A stretch of DNA of 64,000 bases from Polynucleobacter sp. MWH-UH24A (GCF_018687475.1 NZ_CP061292.1:1851273-1915272), one strand, 5' to 3'; numbered from the stretch's first letter, positions 20,663 to 31,247 are shown. Numbers and translations are program-made. The notes: generated by a model not told the origin, from the sequence alone.

Positions 20663-21795
20663 TTTGCCTCCGCCATCGTCGCAAAATAGGCCCGCACTAA
20701 CCGGTGATAGCGTTCATCATCCAGTAAAAATGCATCGTGTCCATGCGGTGCATCAATTTCGGCATAACTTACATCGGTTTTATTGTTGAGCAAGGCTTGC
20801 ACAATTTCACGACTGCGATCGGGCGAAAATCGCCAATCCGTTGAAAAGCTAATGACCAAAAATTTAGCACGGACATTCGCTAGCGCTTGACTCAAGTCAC
20901 CATGGTAGCGCTTTGCTGGATCAAAATAGTCCAAGGCCCGCGTAATCAATAGATAGGTATTGGCATCAAAATAGCCGGAGAACTTATCGCCTTGATGCCG
21001 TAAATAGCTCTCGACGGCAAATTCCACATCAAAACTAAATCGATACTCGTCTGGCGCACCAGCTAAGCGCTGTAAATCACGTCCAAACTTTTCAGCCATA
21101 TCATCATCCGATAGATACGTGATATGGCCCACCATCCGCGCTAAGCGCAAACCACGTTTTGGGACGACGCCATGTTTGTAGTAATCGCCGCCATAAAAAT
21201 CAGGGTCTGACAAAATTGCATTACGGGCAACCTCATTAAAGGCAATATTCTGAGCGCTGAGCTTTGGCGTCGAGGCAATCACCACACAATGGGCGACGCG
21301 CTCTGGATATTGAGTGGCCCACGACATCGCCTGCATACCACCTAAACTTCCGCCCATCACTGCCGCAAATTTTCTAATGCCCATTTGATCAGCTAAGCGC
21401 GCTTGAGCATTGACCCAATCCTCAACGGTGAGCACTGGAAAGCGAGCTCCATAAGGCTCATTGGTTTGCGGGTTAATGCTCATGGGTCCTGTTGAGCCAA
21501 AACACGAACCTAGATTATTCACCCCAATCACAAAAAAATGATTGGTATCGACTGGCTTACCAGGCCCAACCATGTTGTCCCACCAACCCAACTCATTTGA
21601 ATTATCAGGATCAATGCCCGCTACATGATGCGATGCATTCAGCGCGTGGCAAATCAGAACCGCATTGCTCGCATTTGCATTGAGCTGTCCGTAGGTTTCG
21701 ACAACTAAATTGTATTGATCAATGCTAGCGCCACTTTGAAGCCTCAGGGGCGCATCAAAATGATAAGTTTTCTTTGAAAGATGCAGCTCATTCAT
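20653..21795 (-). CDS. metX: Homoserine O-acyltransferase (MetX)
   Basis: MetX, an alpha/beta hydrolase-fold enzyme, activates homoserine with an acyl group (acetyl or succinyl) for methionine synthesis. The nucleophile elbow is [19 protein letters not shown] near residue 55 and the catalytic D/H in the C-terminal [11 protein letters not shown] are present. The 380-residue length fits. In proteobacteria with MetW, many MetX enzymes are succinyltransferases, so the acyl donor is not certain. It overlaps the slmA stop by 4 bases (ATGA) and metW by 10 bases, forming a coupled slmA-metX-metW series. Confidence 0.93.
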   Translation of the reverse strand: MNELHLSKKTYHFDAPLRLQSGASIDQYNLVVETYGQLNANASNAVLICHALNASHHVAGIDPDNSNELGWWDNMVGPGKPVDTNHFFVIGVNNLGSCFGSTGPMSINPQTNEPYGARFPVLTVEDWVNAQARLADQMGIRKFAAVMGGSLGGMQAMSWATQYPERVAHCVVIASTPKLSAQNIAFNEVARNAILSDPDFYGGDYYKHGVVPKRGLRLARMVGHITYLSDDDMAEKFGRDLQRLAGAPDEYRFSFDVEFAVESYLRHQGDKFSGYFDANTYLLITRALDYFDPAKRYHGDLSQALANVRAKFLVISFSTDWRFSPDRSREIVQALLNNKTDVSYAEIDAPHGHDAFLLDDERYHRLVRAYFATMAEAKCN

Positions 21796-22445
21796 GCAGT
21801 AAGCAGAATTCGTAGGCTTGGTTCAATTCCTTCGCTAGGCAACTTTCTAAAGCCACTTCGAGCAAAGCGATGCCAACGACCAACCACATAACTCATCAAA
21901 AGTGCAGACTGTAAACCGGCTGTATCCGAAGCTGCACCATCCTGATGTTGACTTTGCGCAATACGTAATGATTGCTTAAGGGATGTTTCCACACGATCTA
22001 AAACTTGATTAATACGTTCCTGAAGGCGCTCATCCTCCTGCAACAATGCGTCGCCCAGTAAAACACGCACCATGCCAGGATTTTTCTCAGCAAAGACTAA
22101 TAGCATTTGCACCATCCCCTTCACTTGTGCGATGCCTAGTTCTTCTTTTTGATTAATCTGATTAATGAGTCCAAAAATCGTTTGCTCGATGAATGCGATT
22201 AAGCCCTCAAACATTTGTGCTTTACTTGCAAAATGCCGATAGAGAGCAGCCTCTGAAACACCGATCTTGGCAGCTAGAGCGGCCGTTGTGACGCGATCGC
22301 CACTTGGGTTTTGTAGCATCTCGGCCAAAATCTGCAGAATCTGTAAGCGACGCTCACCTGGGCGTGGGCGCTTGCGAGTCTTAGTCTCGCCCCCGCTAAT
22401 CTCAGAAGCTGATTCTTGATGAAGAGGGCTACCGCTGCTGTTCAT
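21792..22445 (-). CDS. slmA: Nucleoid occlusion factor SlmA (TetR family)
   Basis: SlmA is a TetR-fold DNA-binding protein that blocks FtsZ assembly over the nucleoid. The 217-residue product has the [24 protein letters not shown] (about residues 52-72), where [12 protein letters not shown] is the SlmA-specific recognition helix. It also has [11 protein letters not shown] before the HTH and [12 protein letters not shown] in the dimer domain. The N-terminal 25 residues are charged and variable. It sits 10 bases downstream of argB and overlaps metX, so it is embedded in a biosynthetic operon. Confidence 0.9.
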   Translation of the reverse strand: MNSSGSPLHQESASEISGGETKTRKRPRPGERRLQILQILAEMLQNPSGDRVTTAALAAKIGVSEAALYRHFASKAQMFEGLIAFIEQTIFGLINQINQKEELGIAQVKGMVQMLLVFAEKNPGMVRVLLGDALLQEDERLQERINQVLDRVETSLKQSLRIAQSQHQDGAASDTAGLQSALLMSYVVGRWHRFARSGFRKLPSEGIEPSLRILLTA

Positions 22446-22455
22446 GATTATTTTT

Positions 22456-23361
22456 TTATCTAGAACGTATCATGGTACCAAAAGCTTGTTCCGTCAGTAT
22501 TTCTAAGAGTAGGGAGTGCTCAATTCGGCCATCAATAATGTGCACCGAGTTCACCCCACTCTTGGCAGCATCTAAGGCAGATGAAATTTTGGGGAGCATC
22601 CCGCCAGAAATCGTTCCGTCTGCAAATAACGCATCAATCTCGCGCGCACTTAAATCCGTCAAGAGTTTGCCTGCCTTATCCATGACGCCCGGTATATTGG
22701 TCATCATCACTAATTTTTCGGCCTTCAAGATTTCAGCCATTTTGCCGGCAACTAAATCAGCGTTGATGTTGTAGGCTTGGCCTTCTTCACTAAAGCCAAT
22801 CGGTGAAATTACTGGAATAAACGCATCGTCTTGCAAAGCTTTCACTACGGCTGGATTGATTGATTCAATTTCACCCACAAAACCGAGATCAATCGGTGCG
22901 CCTGATGGAATTTGTTCATTAGGAACCATCATTTTCTTAGCATGGATTAAGCCACCATCTTTGCCGGTTAAGCCAACTGCCTGACCGCCAAAATGATTGA
23001 TTAGCATCACGATGTCTTGCTGAACCTCGCCACCCAATACCCACTCAACCACTTCCATCGTCTCTTCATCGGTAACCCGCATTCCCTGAATAAAAGTGCC
23101 GGTCTTACCAATTTTCTTAAGGGCCTCATCAATTTGTGGGCCGCCACCATGAACAACAACAGGGTTCATGCCAACAAGCTTTAGCAAAATAACATCACGC
23201 GCAAAGCTCTCTTTAAGGCGCTCCTCAACCATGGCATTGCCGCCATACTTAATCACAATGGTTTTGCCATGGTATTGTCGAATATAGGGCAAAGCCTCGG
23301 CCAGAATCTCGGCCTTCAATAATGGTGGGATGTCAGCGAGTGTTGGTACTGCTTTAGTCAT
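22456..23361 (-). CDS. argB: Acetylglutamate kinase
   Basis: ArgB phosphorylates N-acetylglutamate, the second step of arginine synthesis. The 301-residue protein has the amino-acid-kinase motifs VIKYGGNAM (lysine for phosphate), VVHGGGPQI and the C-terminal [19 protein letters not shown]. The N-terminal helix [19 protein letters not shown] is the one used for hexamerisation in arginine-sensitive enzymes, so arginine feedback is likely. The gene follows dksA by 14 bases and is followed by slmA after 10 bases. Confidence 0.96.
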   Translation of the reverse strand: MTKAVPTLADIPPLLKAEILAEALPYIRQYHGKTIVIKYGGNAMVEERLKESFARDVILLKLVGMNPVVVHGGGPQIDEALKKIGKTGTFIQGMRVTDEETMEVVEWVLGGEVQQDIVMLINHFGGQAVGLTGKDGGLIHAKKMMVPNEQIPSGAPIDLGFVGEIESINPAVVKALQDDAFIPVISPIGFSEEGQAYNINADLVAGKMAEILKAEKLVMMTNIPGVMDKAGKLLTDLSAREIDALFADGTISGGMLPKISSALDAAKSGVNSVHIIDGRIEHSLLLEILTEQAFGTMIRSR

Positions 23362-23375
23362 GATGAATAGAAATC

Positions 23376-23861
23376 CTATTCACCAAATAACTTCTGACGC
23401 AGCTCACGGCGCTCTTGTGCCTCGAGCGAAAGATTAGCGGTTGGACGGGCGATCAGGCGGGACAAGCCAATCGGCTCACCGGTTTCTTCGCACCAACCAT
23501 AATCACCCGAGTCAATTCTGGACAAAGCTTGCTCAACCTTTTTTAAGAGCTTTCGCTCGCGATCTCGGGTTCGGAGCTCTAACGCGTGCTCCTCTTCAAT
23601 CGTCGCCCGATCCGCGGGATCAGGTACCAGTATGTTTTCACGCAGATGCTCGGTCGTTTCACTGGCGTGCTTCAAGATATCCTCTTTGAGCGTCTGCAAT
23701 TTGGTGCGGAAGAACTCTAACTGAGCAGCGTTCATATAGTCTTTTTCAGACATCTTCAGCAATTCAGCCTCAGTGAGTGGGGCGCCTTTAGCGGACGACC
23801 CAGAAGCTTTCTTACTGGACTCAGCAGATTTAGCTTTCGTACTAGCTTCTTTTGTCGTCAT
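23376..23861 (-). CDS. dksA: RNA polymerase-binding factor DksA (cysteine-poor zinc-finger type)
   Basis: DksA binds the RNA polymerase secondary channel and works with ppGpp. The 161-residue protein has a Ser/Lys/Ala-rich lead (1-30), the coiled coil with tip DPADRA (residues 81-86, including the two key aspartates), and the C-terminal globular domain. The zinc-finger positions read C124, T127, S145 and A148 instead of four cysteines, so zinc binding is doubtful. This resembles cysteine-poor DksA proteins such as DksA2 of Pseudomonas aeruginosa. The ATG at 23861 has GAAGGA upstream. A His-rich COG0523 GTPase lies just upstream on the same strand. Confidence 0.92.
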   Translation of the reverse strand: MTTKEASTKAKSAESSKKASGSSAKGAPLTEAELLKMSEKDYMNAAQLEFFRTKLQTLKEDILKHASETTEHLRENILVPDPADRATIEEEHALELRTRDRERKLLKKVEQALSRIDSGDYGWCEETGEPIGLSRLIARPTANLSLEAQERRELRQKLFGE

Positions 23862-23961
23862 CGTTTTTCCTTCGTTCCAAATAGTCAACACCTTAAACCC
23901 TAGGGCAAAATCGCCAATCAGGGTTACTACTAAAAGTCGCTTAATTGCACTTTCAAGGGAG

Positions 23962-23990
23962 CATTATTACGCTTTCTATAAAAGTTTCAA
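23962..23990 (-). promoter_or_regulatory. Candidate sigma-70 promoter for dksA
   Basis: In the 184-base gap between the CobW gene and dksA, the minus strand has TTGAAA at 23990-23985. An AT-rich -10-like TAATAA lies at 23969-23964 (spacer 15; sliding the -10 by one or two gives spacers of 16-17). It lies about 100 bases before the dksA ATG. The match is only visual, and another AT-rich tract nearer the CobW stop could serve instead. I see no Zur-like palindrome here. Confidence 0.35.
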
Positions 23991-24045
23991 TGGCTATTTA
24001 ATTGCAACCGTGGCGGCGCATTGTACAGTAATTCAATTAATTCAA

Positions 24046-25098
24046 TTAGTTAGCTAAGCAGCCTTCTAATCCAGCCAGCAAAGTATCTTTTGGCAAGTCA
24101 ATCCCAATGAACACCATACGAGTTTGTTTGGGCTCCGCCCCCCATGGACCCGCCAAATCACTACCCATCATTTCATGAACGCCTTGGAGGACCACCTTGC
24201 GAGCCGAGCCCTTCACGTACAGAACGCCTTTGTAGCGCAACATCTTCTCCCCGAATACAGATAAAACGCCACCTAAAAAATCCTCTAGTTTGCGGTGATC
24301 AAAGGGTTTATCGCTCTTAAATACAAATGACTGAATTCGATCGGTGTGTCCATGGTGGTTGTGATGGTTGTGGCCATGGTCATGGTGATGCTCATGATCG
24401 TGGTGGTGATCATGACCGCACTCACTGTGGTCGTGATCATCCTCCTCCAAAAAATGGGGGTCAATATCAAGCTTCGCGTTTAAATTAAATCCCCGTAAAT
24501 CCAAGACAGAATCGAGAGACACTACGCCCTTTGTAATCGTTTGGATGGGTGCTCTTGGGTTCATATGCATCAACCGATTCTTTAAGGTCGCAATTTCTTC
24601 TGGGCTTACAAGATCTGTTTTGGTAATAAAGATGCGATCGGCAAAACCAACTTGGCGCTGAACCTCCTCGTGCTCATTCAGTTGCTTTTGTCCATGCTTC
24701 GCGTCCACAAGGGTAACAACGGCGTCTAACACGTAATGATTTGCTATGTCGTCATCTATAAAAAACGTTTGCGCAACTGGACCAGGATTTGCCACACCGG
24801 TTGTTTCAATGACCACGTGATCAAACTGAATTTTTTTATTTTTGCGCTGCTCCCACAGTTGATTTAACGCCTCAACCAAATCGCCGCGAATCGAGCAACA
24901 GACGCAGCCATTACTCATTTGCACAATTTGCTCTTGGGTATCTTGAATCAAGATATCGTTATCGATATTCTCTTCACCAAATTCGTTTTCAATTACAGCA
25001 ATTTTTTTACCGTGCTCACCAGTCAAAATATGTTTTAACAAAGTGGTCTTGCCGCTGCCCAAAAATCCCGTGAGAATCGTTACTGGTATTAATGCCAT
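24046..25098 (-). CDS. CobW/COG0523-family GTPase with histidine-rich loop
   Basis: This 350-residue G3E-type P-loop GTPase has Walker A GFLGSGKTTLL (11-21), the metal-binding CxCC motif C65/C67/C68 (GCVCCS), VIETTGVANPGP, and the TKTD guanine motif. Between residues 222 and 251 there are 17 histidines interspersed with Asp, Gly and Asn, forming a metal-storage or delivery loop. COG0523 proteins serve as metallochaperones, for zinc in several studied cases, and the C-terminal CobW_C domain follows the loop. It is the gene immediately upstream of a cysteine-poor dksA. The exact metal and client are not known. Confidence 0.87.
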   Translation of the reverse strand: MALIPVTILTGFLGSGKTTLLKHILTGEHGKKIAVIENEFGEENIDNDILIQDTQEQIVQMSNGCVCCSIRGDLVEALNQLWEQRKNKKIQFDHVVIETTGVANPGPVAQTFFIDDDIANHYVLDAVVTLVDAKHGQKQLNEHEEVQRQVGFADRIFITKTDLVSPEEIATLKNRLMHMNPRAPIQTITKGVVSLDSVLDLRGFNLNAKLDIDPHFLEEDDHDHSECGHDHHHDHEHHHDHGHNHHNHHGHTDRIQSFVFKSDKPFDHRKLEDFLGGVLSVFGEKMLRYKGVLYVKGSARKVVLQGVHEMMGSDLAGPWGAEPKQTRMVFIGIDLPKDTLLAGLEGCLAN

Positions 25099-25149
25099 CG
25101 TGGTGTGATTTCTTAAAAAGAGTGAATAAAGAAAGTATCTTACCGATTA

Positions 25150-26355
25150 TTAAGTACGCTGGAGTAACAAACCTTTGAGGTACTCCCCTTCCGGAAAACT
25201 CGCCAAAACTGGGTGGTCTAACCCTGCCGCCAAACGCTGCATAACGCGATAATTCGTTGCCTCGTCTTGCATGTGTCCCAAGGCCTCGCTAACGGATGAG
25301 GCAATCATTTGCTCAAAATGCTGGGGGCTTACAGCGCCCGAACAGGAGAATGTAAATAATAGACCGCCTGGATTAAGTAATTGCAATGCGGCACGGTTAA
25401 TCTCTTTATAAGCCTTTAGGGCACGCTCAAGATGTTGGGCTGAAGGCGCAAACTTTGGTGGATCTAAAACGATTAAATCAAACTTTTCTTGGGCGCCCCT
25501 TAGCTCTCTCAGCGTTGAAAATGCATCGGCATCATGCCAGGTCGCCAATTCTGGAGAATATCCATTCATAATCATTTGACGCTGTGCTAATACCAACGCA
25601 TCGCCAGATGAATCAACCGACATGACGCTCTTTGCCCCTCCTTGCAAAGCCGCCAAAGAGAATCCGCCGGTGTAGCAAAACATATTGAGTACCCGGCGAT
25701 CTCTTGAGAGCTCAGATACCATGCGGCGATTATCCCGCTGATCAATATAAAAACCGGTCTTATGACCCCCGAGCACATCGATTCCATACTGAACCCCATG
25801 CTCATTGACCGAAATGAGCTCGCCATCATGCTCGCCAAACAAAATACCACTCTGCTCCGCCAATCCCTCGCGAGCTCGCACAGCAGCATCGGAGCGTTCA
25901 ACCATTAAAGTGCACCGGGTTTGCTCTAGCAAAGCACCAATGATGGCATCACGCCAATACTCCACGCCCGCGCTCAGAAATTGGCAAACAATCACACGGT
26001 CATACTGGTCAACGATTAGGCCGGGCAATCCATCGGCCTCCCCAGCGATTAATCGAATCGCATTTGTACCCCTAACCCATTGCTGTCGGTGCTGTATTGC
26101 TGTACTAATTTTGCGCTTAAAGAAGGCGTGGTCGATGGCTTCGCTTTCGCTCCATGACCAAACGCGAACGCGGATTTTAGATAAAGGGCTATAGGCTCCT
26201 TTGGCAATCCAGCGACCATCCTGACTCAGGATCTGAACCGTTGCACCTGCTTTAGGCTGTCCATCAACTCGCTTGATCGCAGTCGCATACACCCAGGGGT
26301 GCCTCCGCACAATGGGGCGCTCTTTACTTGCCTCAAGAGTAATGCTGCAATTCAC
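25150..26355 (-). CDS. RlmI-like 23S rRNA cytosine-5 methyltransferase
   Basis: The 401-residue protein has an N-terminal PUA-type RNA-binding region (RHPWVYATAIKR, then AYSPLSKIRVRVW) and a class I SAM methyltransferase domain with LNMFCYTGGFSLAALQGGA. The catalytic-type LDPPKFAPS and FSCSG motifs follow. This arrangement is that of RlmI (m5C1962 of 23S rRNA) and its relatives. The start is GTG at 26355, overlapping the xerC stop by 4 bases. The site specificity is inferred from the family. Confidence 0.85.
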   Translation of the reverse strand: MNCSITLEASKERPIVRRHPWVYATAIKRVDGQPKAGATVQILSQDGRWIAKGAYSPLSKIRVRVWSWSESEAIDHAFFKRKISTAIQHRQQWVRGTNAIRLIAGEADGLPGLIVDQYDRVIVCQFLSAGVEYWRDAIIGALLEQTRCTLMVERSDAAVRAREGLAEQSGILFGEHDGELISVNEHGVQYGIDVLGGHKTGFYIDQRDNRRMVSELSRDRRVLNMFCYTGGFSLAALQGGAKSVMSVDSSGDALVLAQRQMIMNGYSPELATWHDADAFSTLRELRGAQEKFDLIVLDPPKFAPSAQHLERALKAYKEINRAALQLLNPGGLLFTFSCSGAVSPQHFEQMIASSVSEALGHMQDEATNYRVMQRLAAGLDHPVLASFPEGEYLKGLLLQRT

Positions 26356-27308
26356 GATTTATTACCCTTTACTTTTGCACGCGGGTGAGCGCTGTCATAG
26401 GCTTTTGCTAGATGCTGAAAATCCAATGCGGTATAAATTTGTGTACTTGCAATGCTCGCGTGACCCAACATCTCTTGCACCGCTCGTAAATCATGAGACG
26501 ATTGCAAAACATGGCTCGCGAAACTGTGCCGCATCATGTGTGGATGCACATGGGTGGGTAAACCGGCGCGGATGGCCATCGATCGCAAACGGGCCTGAAC
26601 AGTTCGTGGCCCAAGACGTTTACCCTGAATGGACACAAACAATGCGTGCTGATCCTTTAGTGGCAATAAAGCGCGCTGTGTTTTCCAGTGCTGTAATGCC
26701 AGCATGGCGGGCTTACCAACTGGAATAGTTCTGCGCTTATTACCCTTGCCAAGAACTGATACCTCGCTTTCATTCCAATCAATCCAACCTAAAGAATCTC
26801 GACTTGGCTCACTATCTAACCCCAACAATTCCGATAAGCGCAAACCCGATGAATACAAAAGTTCGATCAAGGCATGGTCCCGATTCAGCTCCCATTCATC
26901 TTTTTCAGTCGCCTCCTTAGCGGCGAACTCAATTAACGCTAACGCCTGCTCAACCGATAACGCCTTTGGTAACAACTTACTTCGCTTGGGTGCTTTGATA
27001 TCGGTGACAGGGTTTGATCCTAGACCGAGCTGATCTTTACTTTCTAATAAGAGCCAATCATAAAAACCGCGCCACGCAGATAAAACTCGAGCAATCGATC
27101 GCGCAGACAGTCCCTTAGCGTGCAGCGTTGCAGTCCAACGGCGAATGTGTACATGGTTTATTTGATCAATCGCACACTTTTCAGCTTGCGCATTCTCACT
27201 CAGTATTTTTAAATCGGCGCGATACGCTTTAATCGTATGGGCTGACAATTGCCGCACAATATGCAAGTTATTGAGGTAGGCCTCGATCTTTGCCGAGAGA
27301 GTATCCAC
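26352..27308 (-). CDS. xerC: Tyrosine recombinase XerC
   Basis: XerC with XerD resolves chromosome dimers at dif near the terminus. The 318-residue protein has an N-terminal SAM-like domain (NLHIVRQLSAHTIKAYRADL) and the catalytic domain with SSGLRLSEL (first arginine), HPHMMRHSFASHVL (His/Arg) and LGHASIASTQIYTAL (His and nucleophilic tyrosine). The start is a GTG at 27308. The DUF484 gene lies 18 bases upstream, the same linkage as in enterobacteria, which supports XerC over XerD or an integrase. No att-like repeats or phage genes are nearby. Confidence 0.92.
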   Translation of the reverse strand: MDTLSAKIEAYLNNLHIVRQLSAHTIKAYRADLKILSENAQAEKCAIDQINHVHIRRWTATLHAKGLSARSIARVLSAWRGFYDWLLLESKDQLGLGSNPVTDIKAPKRSKLLPKALSVEQALALIEFAAKEATEKDEWELNRDHALIELLYSSGLRLSELLGLDSEPSRDSLGWIDWNESEVSVLGKGNKRRTIPVGKPAMLALQHWKTQRALLPLKDQHALFVSIQGKRLGPRTVQARLRSMAIRAGLPTHVHPHMMRHSFASHVLQSSHDLRAVQEMLGHASIASTQIYTALDFQHLAKAYDSAHPRAKVKGNKS

Positions 27309-27326
27309 AATCGTTCTGGGATGGGC

Positions 27327-27965
27327 TTAGCTAGCAACTCGCCGCAACGCTGCTGCAGCCAAACCAGCAATTTGTCTTAAATAGAACACGCCCATATCCT
27401 CTGTAAAGCGCTCCCTATCTTTACTAAGAAGGACTAGGCCGGCAAAGCGACTCTGATCCAATGGGATTGCCAATATGGCCAAGCTTTCCCATTCATTATT
27501 CGTTTGCAAATGCCCTAGCTTCTCTTTAAATAAATCAGGGCAGTTTGCAAAAGCTTGGCAAATCGGACGATCTAATAATTTTTCAAATATGGGGTCGTTT
27601 GGCAAAACCTTACAAACCTCAACCTCAAAGACAGAGGAGAGACCACTTTCAAGCGCGCTGTTTACTTCATTGATATCTTTTGCTTCAATGAGTTTTTGTA
27701 ACCAAGCAACCATCGCCACTTGGGTCTTGTCATTACGACTACCAAAACGCAGCATCTCGTTTAAACGTAAATTGAGTTCTTGATTTTGTGAGCGCAACAG
27801 GTGCATTTGTCGCTCTTGCAAAGAAATGGCTCGATCACTATTGGGGTCTTTTAGGCGAACTTCTTGCAATACTTCTGCGTGACGCTCAAAAAATCCTGGG
27901 CACGCTTTCAGCCATTGGACTACCAAGGCTTCTTGCTCATCCTGACTAAGCTCTGGGGCGCTCAT
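27327..27965 (-). CDS. DUF484 family protein
   Basis: This 212-residue protein has a GAF-like C-terminal half and a coiled-coil segment around residues 45-75 (SLQERQMHLLRSQNQELNLRL, given here only in part as key residues Q, R, L heptads). Family members are routinely encoded next to xerC. The opening VVQWLKACPGFFERHAEVL is the diagnostic start of the family. No enzymatic residues are apparent and the function is unknown. It lies 8 bases downstream of gatB, joining the gat genes to xerC. Confidence 0.85.
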   Translation of the reverse strand: MSAPELSQDEQEALVVQWLKACPGFFERHAEVLQEVRLKDPNSDRAISLQERQMHLLRSQNQELNLRLNEMLRFGSRNDKTQVAMVAWLQKLIEAKDINEVNSALESGLSSVFEVEVCKVLPNDPIFEKLLDRPICQAFANCPDLFKEKLGHLQTNNEWESLAILAIPLDQSRFAGLVLLSKDRERFTEDMGVFYLRQIAGLAAAALRRVAS

Positions 27966-27973
27966 CTCATTTC

Positions 27974-29449
27974 CTATCCACTTTGTAATTTCTTGCGCAG
28001 TAACTCATTGAGCTGCTGAGGATTTGCCTTGCCTTGCGAGGCTTTCATCACCTGCCCAATCAAGGCATTAAAGGCCTTCTCTTTACCAGACTTAAACTCC
28101 TCAACGGATTTTGCATTAGCCTGTAAAACCCCATCAACAAGGGCTTCTAGGGCGCCGATATCGGTAATTTGCTTTAATCCGCGTTGCTCAATAATCTCAT
28201 CAATTGGTATAGTCGGCTTATTGGCCAGCGCGTCCTCCCAAATCAAAATGAATATCTCTTTTGCAATCTTGTTGGAAATCGTTCCGTCTATAGAACGATT
28301 AAGTAGTGCCTCAATCTGGGTAATATCAATTGGTAATTCATGGGCGGATAAATTCGAGCGATTTAAAGACGAGGCTAAATCGCCGGCAATAAAGTTCGCA
28401 ACGGTCTTGGCGTATTTTGCGCCTAAACGGCGGACCAGCTCCATGAATAGATCAGCTGTCGCACGATCTTGGCTGAGGATCTGAGTATCGTAAGGGCTAA
28501 GTCCGTATTCAGATTGCCACCGCGCGCGTAGCGTCGCTGGTAAAGCAGGCATAGCACTACGAATTTCTTCAATCCAATCCGAATGAATGACTAGCGGTAA
28601 TAAATCAGGATCTGGAAAATACCGATAATCCTGTGCATCTTCTTTACTGCGCATGCTGCGCGTTTCTTGAAGATCAGGATCGTATAGGCGCGTTTCCTGA
28701 ACGACCGTACCGCCATCTTCAATCAATTCAATTTGGCGACGCACTTCATACTGAATAGCCTCTTCTAAGAATCGAAATGAATTTAGATTCTTAATCTCGC
28801 AGCGTGTCCCGAATTCAGTCTGCCCCATGGGTCGTACTGATACATTCGCATCGCAGCGAAAAGAGCCCTCTTGCATATTGCCATCGCATACCCCTAGCCA
28901 CACCACAAGACTATGAAGGGCTTTGGCATAAGCAACTGCCTCCGCAGCACTGTGCATTACCGGCTCAGTGACAATCTCTAAAAGAGGAGTCCCGGCTCGA
29001 TTTAAATCAATTCCGCTTGCCGGTTCGCCATGGGGGCCAGTAAAATTTTCATGAACGGATTTGCCAGCATCTTCTTCTAAGTGGGCCCGCGTTAGCTCTA
29101 CAACCTTTGTCTGTCCATCGACAACGATTTCAATTTGCCCCCCAACCACCACTGGTATCTCGTATTGACTAATTTGGTAGCCTTTGGGCAAATCAGGATA
29201 AAAATAATTTTTACGGGCAAAAATACTGCGCGGAGAAATCTGAGCTCCAATCGCCAAACCAAAACGGATTGCGTGCTCAACCGCTTGACGATTTAGAACT
29301 GGTAACACGCCTGGCAAAGCCAAATCGACTGCGCATGCCTGGGTATTTGGCTGGGCGCCAAATTGCGTACTCGCCCCACTGAATATTTTGGACTGTGTTA
29401 ACAATTGCGTATGCGTCTCAAGTCCGATGACAACTTCCCACTTCATCAT
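27974..29449 (-). CDS. gatB: Asp-tRNA(Asn)/Glu-tRNA(Gln) amidotransferase subunit B
   Basis: GatB is the kinase subunit that activates mischarged Glu-tRNA(Gln) or Asp-tRNA(Asn). At 491 residues it has the N-terminal [27 protein letters not shown], and [18 protein letters not shown], followed by the helical and YqeY-like tail domains (residues about 300-491). Two adjacent ATG codons (29449 and 29446) are both possible. The start overlaps the gatA stop by 4 bases, as in a coupled gatC-gatA-gatB operon. The presence of GatCAB suggests that Asn-tRNA and/or Gln-tRNA formation uses transamidation. Confidence 0.96.
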   Translation of the reverse strand: MMKWEVVIGLETHTQLLTQSKIFSGASTQFGAQPNTQACAVDLALPGVLPVLNRQAVEHAIRFGLAIGAQISPRSIFARKNYFYPDLPKGYQISQYEIPVVVGGQIEIVVDGQTKVVELTRAHLEEDAGKSVHENFTGPHGEPASGIDLNRAGTPLLEIVTEPVMHSAAEAVAYAKALHSLVVWLGVCDGNMQEGSFRCDANVSVRPMGQTEFGTRCEIKNLNSFRFLEEAIQYEVRRQIELIEDGGTVVQETRLYDPDLQETRSMRSKEDAQDYRYFPDPDLLPLVIHSDWIEEIRSAMPALPATLRARWQSEYGLSPYDTQILSQDRATADLFMELVRRLGAKYAKTVANFIAGDLASSLNRSNLSAHELPIDITQIEALLNRSIDGTISNKIAKEIFILIWEDALANKPTIPIDEIIEQRGLKQITDIGALEALVDGVLQANAKSVEEFKSGKEKAFNALIGQVMKASQGKANPQQLNELLRKKLQSG

Positions 29450-30957
29450 GCCACCCCTTCGGGTCTGCGCAGATGCCAGTCGCTGACTTGCTGATACTGG
29501 TGTGCAACTTGTAACAGGCGGGCCTCAGAAAAGTAATTTCCGATCAACTGCATGCCAATCGGCAATCCATCACCCGAAAATCCGCAGGGAGCGCTCATTG
29601 CTGGCAGGCCTGCTAAATTCGCTGATAAGGTATAGATATCTTCTAAGTACATCTGCAATGGATCTTTGGTCTTATCTCCCAGCCCCCACGCAACATCCGG
29701 GGCCACTGGTCCTAAAATCACATCGCACTGAGTGAAAGCTTGGGCAAAATCTGCAGCAATAATGCGACGAATTTTCTGGGCTTGCAGATAATAAGCATCG
29801 TAGTAGCCATGCGATAAAACATAGCTGCCAATCAAAATCCGTCGTTTAACTTCGGCACCAAAGCCCTCGCTACGAGAACGTTGATACATCTCCATCAAAT
29901 CAGAATAATTACTCGCACGATGCCCATAGCGAACTCCATCGTAACGACTCAAATTGCTCGATGCTTCCGCCGGAGCCAAGACGTAATACACCGGGATCGA
30001 TAGCTGGGTTTTGGGGAGGCTCACTTCGGTAATGAATGCTCCCAAGGCCTGAAGTTGCTCTTTAGCGGCCAATACTGCTTGGGCAACATCATGTGCGAGG
30101 CCTTCGGCAAAGAATTCCTTTGGCAAACCGATGCGTAAGCCCGCCAATGGTTTTTTTACATCTGCTTCTGACCACGGCTGATTCAAAAAACGTCCATAGT
30201 CCTCGCCGCTATCAGCAAGCGATGTTGAGTCACGCGGGTCATGAATCGACATTGCACTTAGTAAGAGAGCGCAATCCTCGGCCGTTTTACCAATTGGGCC
30301 CGCCTGATCCAATGAGGAGGCGTAAGCAATCATGCCGTATCGAGAGACCCGTCCATAGGTCGGCTTAATCCCAGTTAGCCCACAAAACGCTGCTGGTTGC
30401 CGAATCGATCCGCCAGTATCGGTCCCCGTAGCAATCGGTGCTAAACCAGCTGCAACGGCGACGGCTGACCCTCCTGAGGAGCCTCCCGAGACCCGCCGGA
30501 TATCCCATGGGTTAAGAGCAGGCCCAAAAGCCGAGTTTTCATTGGACGAGCCCATTGCAAACTCATCCATGTTGGTTTTGCCCAGGCACACCATGCCCGC
30601 AGCCTGCGGCTGATCGTCGTCTGGGATTCCTAAAGCCGCCACCACAGTCGCATTAAAAGGGCTTTTATAGCCAGCCAGCATTTTGGAGGCAGCGGTCGTC
30701 ACCCACTCTTTGGTTACAAAAACGTCTTTATGAGCAATCGGAATCCCTGTTAAGGGGCCAGCAAGCCCTTGGGATCTCAGGTGATCAGCCCGTCTAGCCT
30801 GCTCTCGGGTCTGGTCTGGCAAAACATCTAGATAGGCATTTAAATGCTGGTGCCTTGTCATTCTCTCCAAAAAGAATTCACACAATTCTAAACTAGATAT
30901 TTCTTTATTAATCAATAAGTTAGACAGATTACGCAAGGTTTGATGCTGCCAATTCAT
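29446..30957 (-). CDS. gatA: Asp-tRNA(Asn)/Glu-tRNA(Gln) amidotransferase subunit A
   Basis: GatA is the amidase subunit that releases ammonia from glutamine. At 503 residues, it shows the Ser-cis-Ser-Lys triad: lysine in IPIAHKDVF, serine in the [14 protein letters not shown] loop, and the nucleophilic serine in [12 protein letters not shown] use the ATG at 30957 ([11 protein letters not shown]), because it overlaps the gatC stop by 4 bases and starts at the family's first helix; upstream in-frame sequence lies inside gatC. It is coupled on both sides to gatC and gatB. Confidence 0.96.
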   Translation of the reverse strand: MNWQHQTLRNLSNLLINKEISSLELCEFFLERMTRHQHLNAYLDVLPDQTREQARRADHLRSQGLAGPLTGIPIAHKDVFVTKEWVTTAASKMLAGYKSPFNATVVAALGIPDDDQPQAAGMVCLGKTNMDEFAMGSSNENSAFGPALNPWDIRRVSGGSSGGSAVAVAAGLAPIATGTDTGGSIRQPAAFCGLTGIKPTYGRVSRYGMIAYASSLDQAGPIGKTAEDCALLLSAMSIHDPRDSTSLADSGEDYGRFLNQPWSEADVKKPLAGLRIGLPKEFFAEGLAHDVAQAVLAAKEQLQALGAFITEVSLPKTQLSIPVYYVLAPAEASSNLSRYDGVRYGHRASNYSDLMEMYQRSRSEGFGAEVKRRILIGSYVLSHGYYDAYYLQAQKIRRIIAADFAQAFTQCDVILGPVAPDVAWGLGDKTKDPLQMYLEDIYTLSANLAGLPAMSAPCGFSGDGLPIGMQLIGNYFSEARLLQVAHQYQQVSDWHLRRPEGVA

Positions 30958-31247
30958 TCGATCACCCTCGGCACCAAAAAATAACCCTCGGCTTGGGCGG
31001 GCGCATTGGCCATATTCTGTTCGCGCGCATTGCTCTCCGTGCATGCGTCGACCCGCAAAGGTTCTGCCAAATCCTCAATAAACAAAATGGGGTGGGACAA
31101 AGGCTCAATCTGATCGGTGTTGACTGCTTGCATTTGTTCAACCAATGCAAAAACAGCCTCTAATTGTGGCAGTACCGCGACGGCCTCGGAGGCACTTAAT
31201 TCCAAGCGAGAGAGCTTCGCTATACGGTGAACTTCATTTATATCCAT
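30954..31247 (-). CDS. gatC: Asp-tRNA(Asn)/Glu-tRNA(Gln) amidotransferase subunit C
   Basis: GatC is the small belt subunit that holds GatA and GatB together. The 97-residue protein has the family opening [16 protein letters not shown] and the middle segment DQIEPLSHP. Length fits the family of 95-100. It is the first gene of the gatCAB operon and is divergent from mreB across a 62-base AT-rich gap that must hold both promoters. Confidence 0.94.
   Translation of the reverse strand: MDINEVHRIAKLSRLELSASEAVAVLPQLEAVFALVEQMQAVNTDQIEPLSHPILFIEDLAEPLRVDACTESNAREQNMANAPAQAEGYFLVPRVIE

Noticed and set aside
23995-24050. Direct repeat AATTCAATT upstream of dksA
   Set aside because: Only two short AT-rich copies next to the CobW stop; too small to call a regulatory repeat or mobile-element end.
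26352-27308. Possible phage or integron integrase
   Set aside because: The tyrosine recombinase is chromosomal XerC by its DUF484 linkage; no att repeats, cassette sites or phage genes are nearby.
30093-30368. 91-codon plus-strand frame inside gatA
   Set aside because: Opposite the conserved amidase signature region, so it is a by-product of coding bias.
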